From NCBI GenBank assembly GCA_008477525.1, contig SPDT01000005.1, positions 4,154,001 through 4,218,000 on the forward strand: 64,000 nucleotides of DNA. Direction: 5' to 3'. This document shows, piece by piece, positions 26,241 through 38,181 of this stretch. Origin of the DNA: Hypomyces perniciosus. Taxonomy: Eukaryota > Ascomycota > Sordariomycetes > Hypocreales > Hypocreaceae. Below the pieces are notes generated by a model that had not been told where the DNA came from, ran no database searches, and saw only the letters and a list, made by a program, of their open reading frames with translations. Both the position numbers and the translations under genes were made by a program. Position 1 is the stretch's first letter, and each line of letters opens with the position of its first letter.

Positions 26241-27342
26241 CCTTTCCTTTCTAGATAGTGTCTAGATTTATTTAACCAGGTCTTTTATTATTAGAGCTAG
26301 CGATATGTTCTTATCGCTTTTTACTTTAATTTGTATATTTTCGATATTTATAAACTTATCTGGATTACTGTTATCTTTTTTTTATATTTAAATAGAGTTT
26401 ATAAAGTAAATTGTCTGCATTTATATATTTTTTAATAAACTTAGTAATGCTTTTGTTTTAAAGGAATTTATAAGCTTCCCTTTTAACTTCTAGCTTAAGT
26501 TTATTATAAAAGCATTTAATAAAAGCAGAATTTCCCCACTTAACTTTAAAAGTATAGTTCTTAAAGTATATAGTATAGTTAAAGTATTTTTTTTTCTAGA
26601 CTAAGTTTATAAGTTTATTTTCTGCAATATGTTCTTTACTAATATTATTAAAAATATTCTTTAGCTTTTCCTTAAACTAATTATAACTAGCGAATATAGT
26701 TTACATTTATTTATTAGCATTAGCTCTATTATTAAGGAAATCCCTTTAAGTAGGTTTAAACTACTTTAAAGCATTCCCTTCAAGTTATCCGGCAGCTAAA
26801 AGAACTTTACTAGTCTTTATATTAAAGCTGGTTAAGAAGTAGGTAAAATAGTTATATAGTTAAGTAAAAAACGGTTAAAGTGCTATAGTACTTCTATTAA
26901 AGTGCTTAAAGGGTTATATCTTAAGCGACTCTTTTAAGTCCTTTAAAGGTTAGTTCCTTTTAGGGTTTAATATAGGGTTTAGATTAAGTGTAGGTAATAT
27001 TTAGTTTTGCAAGTCTATAATAGCTGCTTACTTTTAATAAATTATTTGCTGAAGTTTAGCGTTTTCAGCAATTAAGTACTGGTAATATTATTCCTATTTT
27101 ATATAGTTAGCTTCTATATATTGGAAGGCTTTTTCTATGCAAATGCAGAGTTATTTTATTTTATTGACTTTATCTTTATCTTCGCTTCCATTTATATTAT
27201 TATCTCCGTTATTATCCTGCCTTTAGTGAGGAGGTGGAATAGAGGGTGGAGTATTAGGGTTATTGGAAAAGGATACTGCAGTAGATATATTTATAATATT
27301 GCTTAAGATTCTCAGTAGCCTTTTAAATAAGAGTTGTTAATA

Positions 27343-27731
27343 TATAATCATCCGGGTTAATTTTTAAGGGATAAACCGAGGTTTATAGGTTTATATTAAC
27401 AGAGAGGTTAAGGATAAATACTGAGCAGGGTAATGTAGTTACGATTCTGTAGAATAGGCGGTTTTAGTGAATGCAATTTGTTAACGACTGTTTAAGTAAC
27501 TATACTAAACGATTATAACTTATCCAGTCTTATATATAAAGGAGATATATAAATAACAGTATTTAGATCGCTTAGATTATAGTAATCCTGACAATCCAGG
27601 ATTACAGTTTCGTACAGTGATCCTTCTTATAGGATCGCGCTTATAGCCGCGATCTGTCAGTGATTAGTCGGAGGCTCCGACGTTCTGCCATGATCCCGTG
27701 ACCAGGTCTTCGATATGGTCGGGTCGTGACA
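27343..27731 (-). repeat. Gypsy chromovirus 5' LTR
   Basis: 389 bp, starting TATAATCATCCGGG and ending GGTCGTGACA on the plus strand, exactly the length of the left LTR. It is followed by the target duplication GGTAG (27,732-27,736). The right part of this LTR is less mutated than the left LTR, while its left part is more so. The primer-binding site just to its left is no longer recognisable. Confidence 0.9.
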
Positions 27732-27736
27732 GGTAG

Positions 27737-30700
27737 CCCTTAATATTTAAAAATTAAAAGATACTTTTATGTATATTAATAGCTTAGCTTAAATAGTTAT
27801 TAAACTAAGTTTAATGCTTTAAGGATTATTTACTTTTAAAGGTAAACTCTTTATTTCTTTATTATTTAAAAAAATATTTTTTACTGCAGGAATATATATT
27901 AAAAAAGCATGAACTCCAATTCCTTTTTTTAACCTCTTTAAATAGTTTATTTAATTAAACTATAGTAAATTTATCTCTAATCTCCTCTTTACAATTAAAG
28001 AAAGTATTTTTATTATATTATATATTCTTTATAATAATTACCTTTACTAGTTAAAGTAATTAATTGCAATATATAGTCTTTACAGTATATTTAATAAAGT
28101 ATCCAATTAAGCCTTTAAGCTTAGTTTTAAATTCTCATTTATTTTAGCTAAGTTTATTGTTTCTATTAAATATATAAATATAACAGCTATAAGTATAAAT
28201 CCTATTTTCATTTAGGTATAGGTTTATAGAAAGTTTATGTATAGGAAAAGGCATAAAGCTATAAAACTATTACTTTATTTTATTAATTAAGAATATTATT
28301 TTATATATAAATAAAAAGCTTATATTAATAAAGTATACTCTTACTTTAATACCTTTAAGCTATAATATATTTAAAAAACTAATATAATTAAATATCTTAA
28401 TTTATTTAGTTATTACTTTTTAACCTATATACTTTAATATAATATTTAACTTATAGGTGTAAAAAAATGGAAGCTTAAAGATAATTCCTTCTTTATCTGC
28501 TTAAAGCTAGTAATATATTAAACCTTTAATTAATATTATATTCTTTTTATTATCCTATTTAATATAATATATAAAGATATTATATTGCATTTTAACTATA
28601 CTTATATAATTAAAAAAAGTATTAAAGATAATATTTTCTTTTTATTTAATAAAAAGTATATATATAACTATATAGTATATTTATCTTTAAATATTAAAAG
28701 CTAATTATTTTTATTATATCTTTACAGATAATTGTCAAAAGTCTAGTAAACTTTAAAGAAAAGTCTTTATATTTATTTATTAAATAGTCTATATAAAATC
28801 ATTTATAATATATATATTAAAGTATAAAACTCGCAGTCTATATATTTAATTCCCTTTATCTTTATATTCCTAGCGTTTTTAATTAATGTCTTTAATACCT
28901 TAAAGCTATAATGCTTAAATTATAGATATTAAAGGTATTTTAAGTTAAAGTATAATAGTAAAAGGTTATATATTCGTCTTTTTCTCTTTATTGCAGTATA
29001 TACTTTAGTATATATATCTAAAAGTAAAAAAGAGTTATTACACTATATAAAATATAGTATTTAAGTATAATAGTAGTATAAAGAGATAAAGGTTTATATT
29101 ACAGAAATAACAGGTTATATTTATACTTTACCTTAACTATTATAATATTTAAGTTAGCTATACCTATATAAAGTATATTATTATATTTTATTAGCTAAAC
29201 CTTAGCTTTATAAAGCTTTAAAGCTAATATAATATTAACATAAAAGCCTTTTCTAATAACAATATTAATAAACCTAATAAACCGCGTAATTCCTTTAAAC
29301 AGGTTACAGAAAGTATTCTTAATTAAGCGATATCCTTTCCTTAAAACTTAATACCTAGTTATACCTACTTGAGTATAATTATGTTCTATATTTAAAATAA
29401 AAGACTTAAAGATAAAGCAATTCCTATTATTTATAATGTAAATAATACTGTAAGTATTAAAGAGAGTGCTTTAAAAAAGTCTATAAAATATATCCCCTGC
29501 ATTTATATACATTAATATATTTATTAAATATATAGCAGGGTTCTCTTTCTCTTTATTAAATAAGTCTAGGGAAATTAAGGCTACTTAAAAGTATAGGCTA
29601 CTGCCTCCTTTTTTTAAAGTAAATAAATCTGCCCTTTTTTATATAAGCTTTTCGCGTAAAAAAGCCTATTTCTCTTTTTAAATATACGCGTAAATTTTAT
29701 TAGCCTATTTAAAAACAAGCTTATACTTTCCTTTCTTATTAAGCCTTTTAATAAACACAGCTTATATTTTACTATATTTTATTAACGCCTAGGTATACTT
29801 CTTTAAGCTATAAGGATAATCTTCACCAGCTAATAGCTTAAAGCATATATTCTCATTTAATATTATATTATTAAAATAGTTTCTAAGTATTATATATAAG
29901 CCTTAAATATTATTTCCTATATTCTGTATACTATTTAAGAAAAGTTGGCTAAATTAGTTAATAGTAAAAATCTCTTTTAATTTACAACTCTCTATTAATA
30001 TATCTGTATAGTATAAGTAATATAAAGTAAAGCTTAAAGTATAGTAAACTTTCACAGCTCTTAGAAATACTATTTAGGAAAATATTCTTATAGTTTCAGG
30101 AAGTTTATATTAAATAGTATATATATAGGCGCGCAATTAATTTATATACTATACTTCCAGCTTTATACTCCTGCATATAGCGTTATATAAGACTTATTAC
30201 TAAAAGATATATACTTTTTCTTTAATTATCTCTTTATAAAAAAAGGTTGTTTTTAAGCTTTTTAATAATCTAGTAAATAGAAAACTAGGTTTATATATTA
30301 TCTTTATTATTATTGTTATTGTCTGCTTTAATAGTAGTAGGCTATAGATTTTTAGCTTTAAAGTTAATTAAAGTGAAATTATAAATGTTAAAGTTAATAG
30401 TCTTGTAAATTTACCTTTAAATTATAGTTGTAACCTTCCTCTTTTTTATATTTGCAGTAATAGCGCTTTAGTACTTTTATAGTAAACTATTATAGTAAAT
30501 AGTAATTTTATTAATTTTAGCTTTTTCCTTAAATTCTTTAACTGCTTTCCTCTTTATTTAAATAATAGTAGTCAGTAAAAGAGCAGGGAAATAGTTATTA
30601 GGCTTTTTAAAGAGATCAAGATTAATCCTCTTTTATACTTTAGCTGTAGTTATATAGTTTATAAAAACAGTTATCTATTTCATTTACTGCTTTAATAATT

Positions 30701-30852
30701 CTAGCTTTATAAAAGGTAAATCTTTTATATTATCTATTATAGAAAATAGATTTTATTGTGTAAAGGTAGCAATAAAGAAGGTATAAGGGAAAAGATAATA
30801 TTAAATAAAAGTTTCTAGTAATTTAGTTAAAGTTACTACTTAGGCTTATAAC
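27737..30852 (-). pseudogene. Copia copy 2, right part (gag, integrase, start of RT)
   Basis: Collinear with copy 1 from about 12,285 to 15,983, but without the 580-bp solo LTR. Minus-strand translation near 28.0-28.3 kb reads Y-T-Y-S-C-Y-I-Y-I-F-N-R, like the A-x-Y-I-x-N-R-T-P motif of Copia integrase. It continues KLKGLIGYFIKYTVKTIY and V-I-I-I-K-N-x-x-Y-N-K-N-T-F-F, like the G-Y-L-V-G-Y...I-Y-R-I-W...R-D-V-x-F-D-E stretch that ends Copia integrase. Near 29.4 kb it reads NAGDIFYRLF. The primer-binding site (30,839-30,852) marks the 5' end. Stops and missing tryptophans fit RIP. Confidence 0.75.
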
Positions 30853-31032
30853 TAGAGCGGAGAGCGGTATAATTATATAGAGTATAGTGACATAGGAAAT
30901 TAAGTTTGATTTATAAAAGACAATATACTATAGTGGCCTTACTATATATATATATAGCTAATATAAAGAAGCAGCTGTATGTAGGCGCTGTAAGCGTCTG
31001 TTTAGTCTAATATATTGCTTATGCAATATATA
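30853..31032 (-). mobile_element. Truncated Copia LTR, minus orientation (5' LTR of copy 2)
   Basis: Matches 15,984 onward but stops at ...ATATATATTAG, about 65 bp short of the LTR's other end, where it meets an oppositely oriented LTR copy. It begins directly after the half-tRNA primer-binding site of copy 2. Confidence 0.6.
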
Positions 31033-31306
31033 TATTAGGTTAAGTAGGCTAGGGCCCTATTACCTGTTTATGCTAGGGCTAGTATTAAGGAGCTTTTATT
31101 TATATATAAAGTAAATGCAAGCTAATATCTATATCGCGTAAGCAATATATTAAACTATATAGATACTTATAGTATATATATATAGTTTTTTCTATATTAG
31201 CTATATATATATCTAGTAAGGCCACTATAGTATATTCTCTTTTATAAAATCAAACTGTATTTATTCCCTCTTTATACTCTATATAGCTATATTGCGCTTT
31301 ATTATA
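31033..31306 (+). mobile_element. Copia LTR, plus orientation, head-to-head with the previous one
   Basis: About 274 bp, from TATTAGGTTAAGTAGGCTAG to GCTTTATTATA. It is a direct match to 18,127-18,389 and an inverted match to 30,853-31,032. Together the pair makes a near-palindrome of about 450 bp. No polypurine tract precedes it, because the neighbouring LTR is joined directly. Confidence 0.6.
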
Positions 31307-32186
31307 AATACTATTTAAAATATTTTAACTATTAATATCCTTTTATTATTATATATACTAGCAGTAAAGAGGCTATTATAGTTTTAAGTAATAAAGAGAA
31401 AGTAATACTTAAGGATAGTAACCTTTAATAATTTAAATAAGTTTAAAAGATTAAACTTAAACTATAAAAATAATAATACTTAAAGGATATTTTAAATTAA
31501 TATTAATAAAGTAAAGTTAATATAAAATATTACTTTTACTTTAATAGTTAAAAAAAGCTATAATATTATTGTAATATAAAAACTATATATAAATATTACT
31601 TAAAAAGGTTACTGCTATATAGTAATATATAAAGAATTTTAAACTTCCTTTTTAATACTAACCTAAATTAATTATAATATTCAACTTTAAGTTTTTATAT
31701 ATAAAAAGAAAAGTAAGGATTTTAATTAAATAAGTATTTCTTAAAACTATTAAAGACTTTTTAAAGGTTTATATTAATAGAATTATAACGATTAACCTTT
31801 ATAAAAAGTATAATACATATAAGGCCTTTACAACTTTACTTATATTGCTAGTTCTCAAAGACTATATAATAGTAAAAGACTTTAATCTACTATATTCTTT
31901 ATTATACGCAATTAATAAGTAACATTCAAGTATATTAGTAATTAACTAGACCTTTAAAGTTAGTCTCTCTCTTTTTAATTTACTAAATACGTTAATATAT
32001 ATACCTAGTAATATAATTAACCTAGCATTTTTAAATATCCTATTAATAAAAGCTATATTAAAACAATACTTATTTATTAGCTTAATTACATTATATTAAA
32101 TATTATAATCCTAGCTTTAACTTACTGCTTAATACCCTTTAACGGATTAAAGGTTAAAAGAAATAATAATATAGATTATTTCCTAG
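31307..32186 (+). pseudogene. LINE (Tad1-like) endonuclease domain, 5' part
   Basis: The plus strand near 31,850-32,100 reads LKDYIIVKDFNLLYSLLY, then Q-H-S, then F-K-V-S-L-S-L-F-N-L-L-N-T-L-I-Y-I, then N-I-I-N-L-A-F, then a Y/S-x-x-L-Y equivalent to S-D-H-Y. This is the order of the AP-type endonuclease of non-LTR retrotransposons: G-D-F-N, H-x-x-W, S-L-L-N-x-P, V-I-D-L-T-F, S-D-H. G and D are altered by RIP (GGC/GAC to AAA/AAT). The reading is cut by the Gypsy element at 32,187 and resumes at 39,774. The 5' part (31.3-31.8 kb) shows nothing else I can name. Confidence 0.7.
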
Positions 32187-32347
32187 TATTATAGTATATA
32201 GAATAGTAGGTTAAGGTCATATATTTATTATACCTCAATAAGGCATAAAGCTATAAGAATATAGTTTAAAGGTATAGGACCAAGTTATTATATAAAGATA
32301 TATATAATATTAATAAGTGATTAGAAAGTAGGTTTAGTGCTATAATA
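32187..32347 (-). repeat. Gypsy family-2 3' LTR
   Basis: 161 bp, starting TATTATAGTATATAGAATAG and ending GGTTTAGTGCTATAATA. It is followed by GTACCCCCCC, the complement of the polypurine tract. It matches 39,612-39,773 and 63,769-63,930. Confidence 0.85.
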
Positions 32348-34699
32348 GTACCCCCCCTTTTTAAACTCTATTTACCTTTAAATAGCTATTTTAAAACTAT
32401 ATATATTCTAATCCTTTGATTATATTAATTCTATTATAAACGGTCACTATATTATAGGCTTAGCTAATTAGTTATTTTCCTTTTTTCACTGTAAGTAGGC
32501 TAAGTTTATTAAGGTTTTTTATATAATATTTTAAAAAGGCAGCGTTTTATCCTTTTAAATCCTTTATAGGTTACTAGTTTAATATATAGTATTTCTAGAC
32601 TATTTAACAGTATAAGCTATTTTTATTATAATAGTTAAAGATTTTATTAAATTCCTACTTTTTTATTAGTTCCTTTATTTTATTATCTCTTTTAAGGATT
32701 TAGCTTTATATATTTTTATTCTTTTAGTTATTAATAGTATGTTATGTTAGTAAATATATATATTAGCCTACTTTATTAACTATTAGTAATTGAAAGAGAT
32801 ATTTATAAAATATAAAGAAAATATAAATATGATTAAAGAGTTTAGGTTAATAAGTTTAAAGGTATATATTGAAGATTTTATATAGGCTTATTTATTTATT
32901 ATCTCTGTTCTTTATTAAGTAGTTTATTTTAACGGATTTAGTCTCTAACTATACCATTTTATTAACTATAAATTAATATAAATCCTCTTTTAATATATTA
33001 ATTACAGCTTTATATTAAACAATTAATTATACTATAAAGGCCATTACTTAATTTAAGATTTATTAGAAATATTTCACTATAGTATTTACTATATAAAAAC
33101 ATTCTTTTAAGTAATAAATAGGTTTAGCAGGTAGAGGTTTAAAGCCTTGACTTTTAAATATAAATAAAAACTGTAATGTATAAAAATAGTAAAATTCCTA
33201 TTGTTTCAAATATTTAATTATTTTAAATAAACTCTATAAATAATGATTAATTTATTTAATTATTCTAGTAAAGATTTTTAAGTTATTTAAAATATTACTT
33301 TACCTTTATATTTAATCATTAAATCTAGCTATTAACTTTTAAACAATAGGTTAAAGAATACTTAAAGGAAATTTTATATTATTCAAATAGCCACTTTAAG
33401 AATTTAAATATAAATTAAATACCTTCGTTAAATATAATTATTCTTAAGTCTTTATATGATATATAAAATGCATAAAATAAACGTATTAGTAAATCTTTTA
33501 GCATTAAATATATATGTAGTAATAAAATAGTGTATTTTTATTGAATAGTATATTACTTTAAAAACGTTTTTATAAATTAAGCTTTATTAGTTATCGTTAA
33601 GCAGTAGTATAATATAGTTTATTAAAATATTACTTTAAGCTTAAAATAATATTAATAATAGTTTTAAAACTTTTAAAAAAGTAAATTTATTTAACTTTAT
33701 TTAAAAACTATAAATTATAACCTTTAATACAAGTATTAATGTTAATTAATATTTACAGCTATTAATATATATAGTTAAAAAGGTTAAGTGCATTTATTTA
33801 TTTTAAATATCCCTTTAGCTTCAGAGAATATATTTAATATATAATTTATATTTTTACTTTATTTATTCACAGAACGAAAAGTTATTTTTAGTAATATTTT
33901 TAATTACTATAGATTTAAAAGTCTTATATTACTGCTTTTAAGTTACTTTAAATACCTTTACACTATTATTCAACAGCTAAGTCTTAAAGCGCTTATATTA
34001 TAATACTTACTATATTTAATATGTTATAGGCTCTATTAATTATTTTCTTAATTAATATCTTTAAGTTTAGGATTCATGTGGTAATTATTATAATAAATAG
34101 GTTTTTATTATTTATATTTTCTATAATATTAGGATAGGTATAAAGATTAAAATCGTGTTATAAAAGTAAAATTTTCTTTTTTAATTACCTAATATTTTGG
34201 TTTAACTTTATTAATATATTTTAAAATCTTTTATTTAAAATATATTTAACTTTACTGCTTTTAATTTAAGCTAGTAAATAATTTAGAAATTATATTAAAA
34301 TAGCAATTTAGATTAATAGATTTATTTTTAATTTTAAACTTTATTAATAATAAAGTATTATAGGTTTTTATAGTTTATAATAATTTTAAATTTACTTTCT
34401 ATACTTTAAAGTCTAAGGTATTATTTATTTAATATTTTAATAATAGCTAGCAGTTTTTTATTATAAATCTTATAATTATACTTAATAGGTAAATACTTTA
34501 ATAAAAAGTGTATTATTAATTATAAAATATTATGTTTATAATATTAACAGGCAATTGTATTAAATATTTAATTTAAAGTATTTATTTTTAAAACTATTCT
34601 TTGATTATAGTTAAAAAAGGTAAAGATTAACGTAGTTATAAGCTAGGTTATAAAATACTTAAATGCAGTAATATAAAGTTTTATTTAATTTTATAATAT

Positions 34700-35010
34700 A
34701 TATGTCTTTAGAAGGCTATTTAGAGGCTTATTAATATTAAAGAAGTTTTTAATAAACTATTAATAGAAATTTATAAAGCCTAAAAGTATTAAAGTTTATA
34801 AAGGTTTAAGGGTCTCTTTTAATTTATAATCGCAGCTATTTCTTTAAGGTTTATTTTAATGTTATTGTTTATAATAATTAGATTAAAGTATATTATTTTT
34901 ATGATTTTAAATTTAAATTTTTTAATATTAATTTAAAGATGTACCTTAATTAATTTATTTATAACCTTTTATATATATTATTAATACTTTTGTTATATAG
35001 TTATATAAAT
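34700..35010 (-). pseudogene. Gypsy family-2 reverse transcriptase thumb
   Basis: The minus strand reads NKLIKVHL, I-N-I-K-K-F-K-F-K, I-I-Y-F-N-L-I-I, I-N-L-K-E-I-A-A-I-I-N and L-Y-K-L-Q-Y-F-Q-A-L-Q. This matches Gypsy RT: A-D-L-Q-I-D-I-x-K-C-E-F, T-K-Y-L-G-L-I-I, M-D-P-E-K-I-x-A-I-x-N-W, V-Q-x-F-L-G-F-A-N-F-Y-R. RIP has replaced most Gly, Asp, Cys and Trp residues. The neighbouring sequence on both sides is too damaged to assign further domains. Confidence 0.75.
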
Positions 35011-37173
35011 TAAAATATTATTAAAGTATATTATATAAATTTTGTTAAGTAAATTATATAAAGTATAATTAATATAGTATTAGAAAGAGGTTAGGGTATT
35101 AAAAAGACTAAAAGGTATAATAAAGGTTTTAAATGACTTAAACTAGGTTATAAACACTATTTTTTATTTATATCCCTTTATAGTTTTAATTTATTAAAGA
35201 CAGTTATTATATTTAATTTAATATAAAATTTCCTATTATATAAAGTATTTAATATCTTTTAGATTAATAGTAATATATAATAATTTTTGATAGTAATATT
35301 ATTAAAGCTTTAATAGTTTTAATAAATATAGTTACTTTTTTTAAGTTTTGCAGTGGAAGGTAAAGGGGCAGTATATTTTACTTTAAACTTTTTAATAAAT
35401 CTTTTGGCTAGGTTTCTATTTAATTACTTTTTATAACTTAAAGTTTATTTAATAATATTAAGCAATTCTTTTAATATAATAGTTTCTTTTTAATAAAAGC
35501 TTAATTTTATAGTTTTATAATCTTTTAAAGGGAAGTTTATTTATTAATTATAAAGGAAGTTAATAATTCTATTTATAATTAATTAAAAAGTTTCTTTTAA
35601 ATATTATCTTTTATTAATTTTAGCTTTACTGTTATAAATTTATTACTATTAGACTTTAATATCCTTTAAAGGTATGGTCTGCTATAGTAATATATAAAGA
35701 AATTATAAAAAGCTATCAGGTATAATATTTAAACTGCTATAAAGCTGCTTTTATTTTATAATATACTTATTAATGTATCTTTATTAAATTTTCATAGTTA
35801 ATCTATTTTATATTTTTATTTTTATATATCTTTTATAAACTCCATTCAAATTAGTTTTATATATTAAATTAATAAGTTTTTATTAAATTCAACAAATAAT
35901 ATTATAGTGGATATTTGGATATTTATTAAGTTAGGTTATTTATATAGCGCGACTACTATAGGTTTATTAAATATTAAGATATTTCATTTAAAAAGTTATA
36001 TTATGTAATATTAATATAAATATTGATAAATATTAGCTATAAGTGTTATTAAAACTAGTATTAAAAGTTGATTTAATATTATTTATACTTTAATCTTAAT
36101 CTTTTATAGTTTTTAGGTTAATCAGTATAGTAATAATTTACTTTAATATTAATATAAAGTTAATATATAGGTCTTTTTCTCTTTATTAAAGTATTATTTC
36201 TTTTAGTATATGTTTAATATAGGCTTAGAACCTAACTTTCTTTGTAACCTTTGTTTTTATTTTCTTTAATATATTGTTTTCTTTCTTACTAATAGTATTA
36301 AGTATTAACTTTAAAGGTTTACTTAAAATATTAATATTATATAAAATAGTTATTAAATTAGGAATTGTTGGTGTAGTATAGGTTGAAAGGCTATAATGTC
36401 TTAAATCATATTATAAATTAAAGGTAACTATTAATATAGGCCAGTTAATATTACGATTATATTACTATAGCTATAATATTTTAACGATAAAGGGGTTGTA
36501 ATTTACGAGATTAGTAATACAAAAATATATAGCTTTTTATATTCCTTTATTTTTATATTTAAGATTATATTGTTAGTAAACTATACTATTATTGTCTTAC
36601 AATTAATTAAAATAAAGTTTTTTAGTTTAAGTAATTGTATTATTAGGATTTAGGACTTTTAAAGAAAATACTAGTCTATAAAGCCTTATATTAAACAGCT
36701 ACTATTAATAAAGGTTAATATAGTTATTAATAAATGCATAAATATTAATCTAGTATAATAAATAGTAATTTACTATTTATAGTATTTAAAAGTAATAGTA
36801 TATTATTAATAATAATTTATTATATTTATAATAGTATTAAACCTATAGTGTATTATAATATTTTATTGCACTTTTTAATATAATATTATTCAAGACTTAT
36901 TCTTTTCCTTGCCTTCCTATAGTAAAGGTTATATTTTTATAAGTAACTATATTACGAGAGGTAATTAATCTTTTAATAAAGTGAGTTTTATGAATATAGT
37001 ATAGGAATATGTTTTTATAGTATAATAAGTTATTTCCTTAGGCTAGGAAATACTAATATTACAGGAATTAAAGAATAAGAATTTATAGTGCTAATATACC
37101 TTTTCTTACCTGAAAGTATATACCCTGCCTTTAAGCGCTATAATGCTATTACATTAATATATTTTATATTCTA

Positions 37174-37251
37174 TGATACACATAAATAGTGTATCGTCCC
37201 TTTTCCTTCCTTCCTTCCTTTCTTCCCTCTTCATCTGCAGTTTGCATATCA
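37174..37251 (+). repeat. 78-bp left LTR of the TRIM-like element
   Basis: Begins TGATACACATAAATAGTGTA, which contains a 7-bp inverted repeat GATACAC/GTGTATC around ATAAATA. This is followed by a pyrimidine tract of CCTT repeats and ends TTTGCATATCA. It differs from the right LTR by only a few bases, mostly C/T. Confidence 0.9.
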
Positions 37252-37253
37252 AA

Positions 37254-37264
37254 TGGTAGCAATC
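37254..37264 (+). other. Primer-binding site of the TRIM-like element
   Basis: TGGTAGCAATC starts two bases after the LTR. TGG pairs with the CCA end of a tRNA, and TGGTAGC fits the 3' end of initiator tRNA-Met (GCTACCA). The match beyond seven bases is uncertain. Confidence 0.5.
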
Positions 37265-37394
37265 TAAGCGTTTTTCGATCGCAAGACCTTCATACACGCA
37301 CCATACTGGCAACCACACTGGCAACCATAAGCAACCATCTCGGCATTTCCTTCCAGCAAGCAAGAAAGCCTCTACAGACAAAGATAGCCAACCA

Positions 37395-37440
37395 ACCTGC
37401 TAACCAAACCGCCAAACCAAACCGCCAAACCAAACCGCGT
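37395..37440 (+). repeat. CCAAACCAAACCG short tandem repeats
   Basis: An imperfect run of ACCAAACCGCCAAACC units in the 5' region of the TRIM-like element. The C-rich bias on this strand is intact, again showing little RIP. Confidence 0.6.
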
Positions 37441-37579
37441 TAATCCTGGTTTTTGCTGTTTCCCTCGCGAGACTACGCCGCTTCCGATCTACAGCTGTTC
37501 CTTTTACTAGGCTTTACAGCTATTTCTGTATTAAGCGACGTTCCTTTTATAATTTTCCTTCAATTCGATTCGATTCGCA

Positions 37580-38014
37580 ATGATTCCAACTGATCAACTC
37601 GATCAAGCCGAACAACAACGGCTATGGCAACTATATCAGGTTGATCGTCAACGCCGGACCTGCGGAAGCTGCAGAGTCCTTTTCCAAACACGGAATCAAC
37701 TTTTTATCCACCTTCTGAATCGATGCTCTTCGAGCCCAGCTGGCCTAGCCAAGCAGACCCAGCAGCAACGCGTTGTGGCCCCTTTTCCAAGACCAGTTCA
37801 ACAACGTGTTGTGGCCCCTGCTCCAAGACAGCCCCGTCAACGCGTTCAAATACACGTTCCAGCTAGCCGGCCTAGCCAACCACCCAACGGCCAAGTCAAA
37901 CAAGACTTAAGGGGTTATCGTGCATTAAGTCAACAAGTTCAGCAACGCGTTGTGGCCCCTGCTCCAAGACCAAGGCAGCAATATAAGGAGGAATTCGGTC
38001 AGGAATTCGGTTAG
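37580..38014 (+). CDS. Zinc-finger ORF inside the TRIM-like element (gag-like or captured)
   Basis: A 144-residue protein. Residues 1-26 are Gln/Asp/Arg-rich. Residues 28-49 form a single zinc finger, C28-x2-C31-x12-H44-x4-C49, with hydrophobic F35, L41 and F42 in C2H2-like positions. The rest is a basic, Gln/Pro/Arg-rich tail with three copies of QQRVVAPxPR (near residues 63, 75 and 122). The frame stops at TAG (38,012), in a run of G-Q-E-[FY]-G repeats where CAG is expected. Two further in-frame TAG/TAA codons also look like former CAG/CAA, so the intact protein probably ended near 38,059. ATG at 37,580 follows a CAATTCGATTCGATTCGCA leader. C2HC/C2H2-type fingers of this sort occur at the start of some fungal retrotransposon polyproteins, so a shortened gag is possible. 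I do not recognise the protein otherwise. Confidence 0.6.
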   Translation: MIPTDQLDQAEQQRLWQLYQVDRQRRTCGSCRVLFQTRNQLFIHLLNRCSSSPAGLAKQTQQQRVVAPFPRPVQQRVVAPAPRQPRQRVQIHVPASRPSQPPNGQVKQDLRGYRALSQQVQQRVVAPAPRPRQQYKEEFGQEFG

Positions 38015-38103
38015 GAATTTGGTTAGGAATATGGCCTTTATAATGGTTAAGGATGGTAAAGGAATCCGAGGACGCATTCGTTTTCAATTAAGGCGGCGGC
38101 ATT

Positions 38104-38181
38104 TGATACACATAAATAGTGTATCGTCTCTTTTCCTTCTTTCCTTCCTTTCTTCCCTCTTTATCTGCACTTTGCATATCA
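38104..38181 (+). repeat. 78-bp right LTR of the TRIM-like element
   Basis: Starts TGATACACATAAATAGTGTA and ends TTTGCATATCA, followed by the target duplication TTCTA. It has several C-to-T changes relative to the left copy (CTTCTTT for CTTCCTT, TTTATC for TTCATC). Confidence 0.9.

Larger units (their letters stand above)
20002..27731 (-). mobile_element. Full-length chromodomain Ty3/Gypsy element (chromovirus)
   Basis: A 7,730-bp element with two 389-bp LTRs and a perfect 5-bp target duplication GGTAG (19,997-20,001 and 27,732-27,736), inserted into Copia copy 2. The minus-strand order from the 5' end (right) is gag with zinc knuckle, protease, RT, RNase H, integrase, GPY/F module and chromodomain, which is the layout of chromoviruses. 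The chromodomain is thought to guide such elements to heterochromatin, which fits this location. Every domain carries RIP-type stops, so the element is inactive. It inserted after Copia copy 2, and its LTRs keep more GC than the interior. Confidence 0.9.
37174..38181 (+). mobile_element. 1,008-bp TRIM-like LTR element with an internal ORF
   Basis: The element has two 78-bp terminal direct repeats (37,174-37,251 and 38,104-38,181) with TG...CA ends and a perfect 5-bp target duplication TTCTA (37,169-37,173 and 38,182-38,186). The interior has a plausible primer-binding site just after the left repeat, a purine-rich tract (AAGGCGGCGGC) just before the right one, and a 144-codon ORF. The element is nearly free of RIP although it sits inside a heavily mutated Gypsy element, so it inserted late or is too short or too rare for RIP. 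It has no RT or integrase and would have to be moved by another element's enzymes. Confidence 0.85.

Noticed and set aside
27121..27306. A 61-codon plus-strand hydrophobic frame
   Set aside because: Antisense to the gag end of the chromovirus; an ATT/TTT-rich chance frame.
37154..37381. A 75-codon minus frame and an 84-codon plus frame (37,189-37,443) at the left end of the TRIM-like element
   Set aside because: Both run across the LTR pyrimidine tract and CCAAACC repeats; composition is driven by the repeats, and neither has a recognisable domain.
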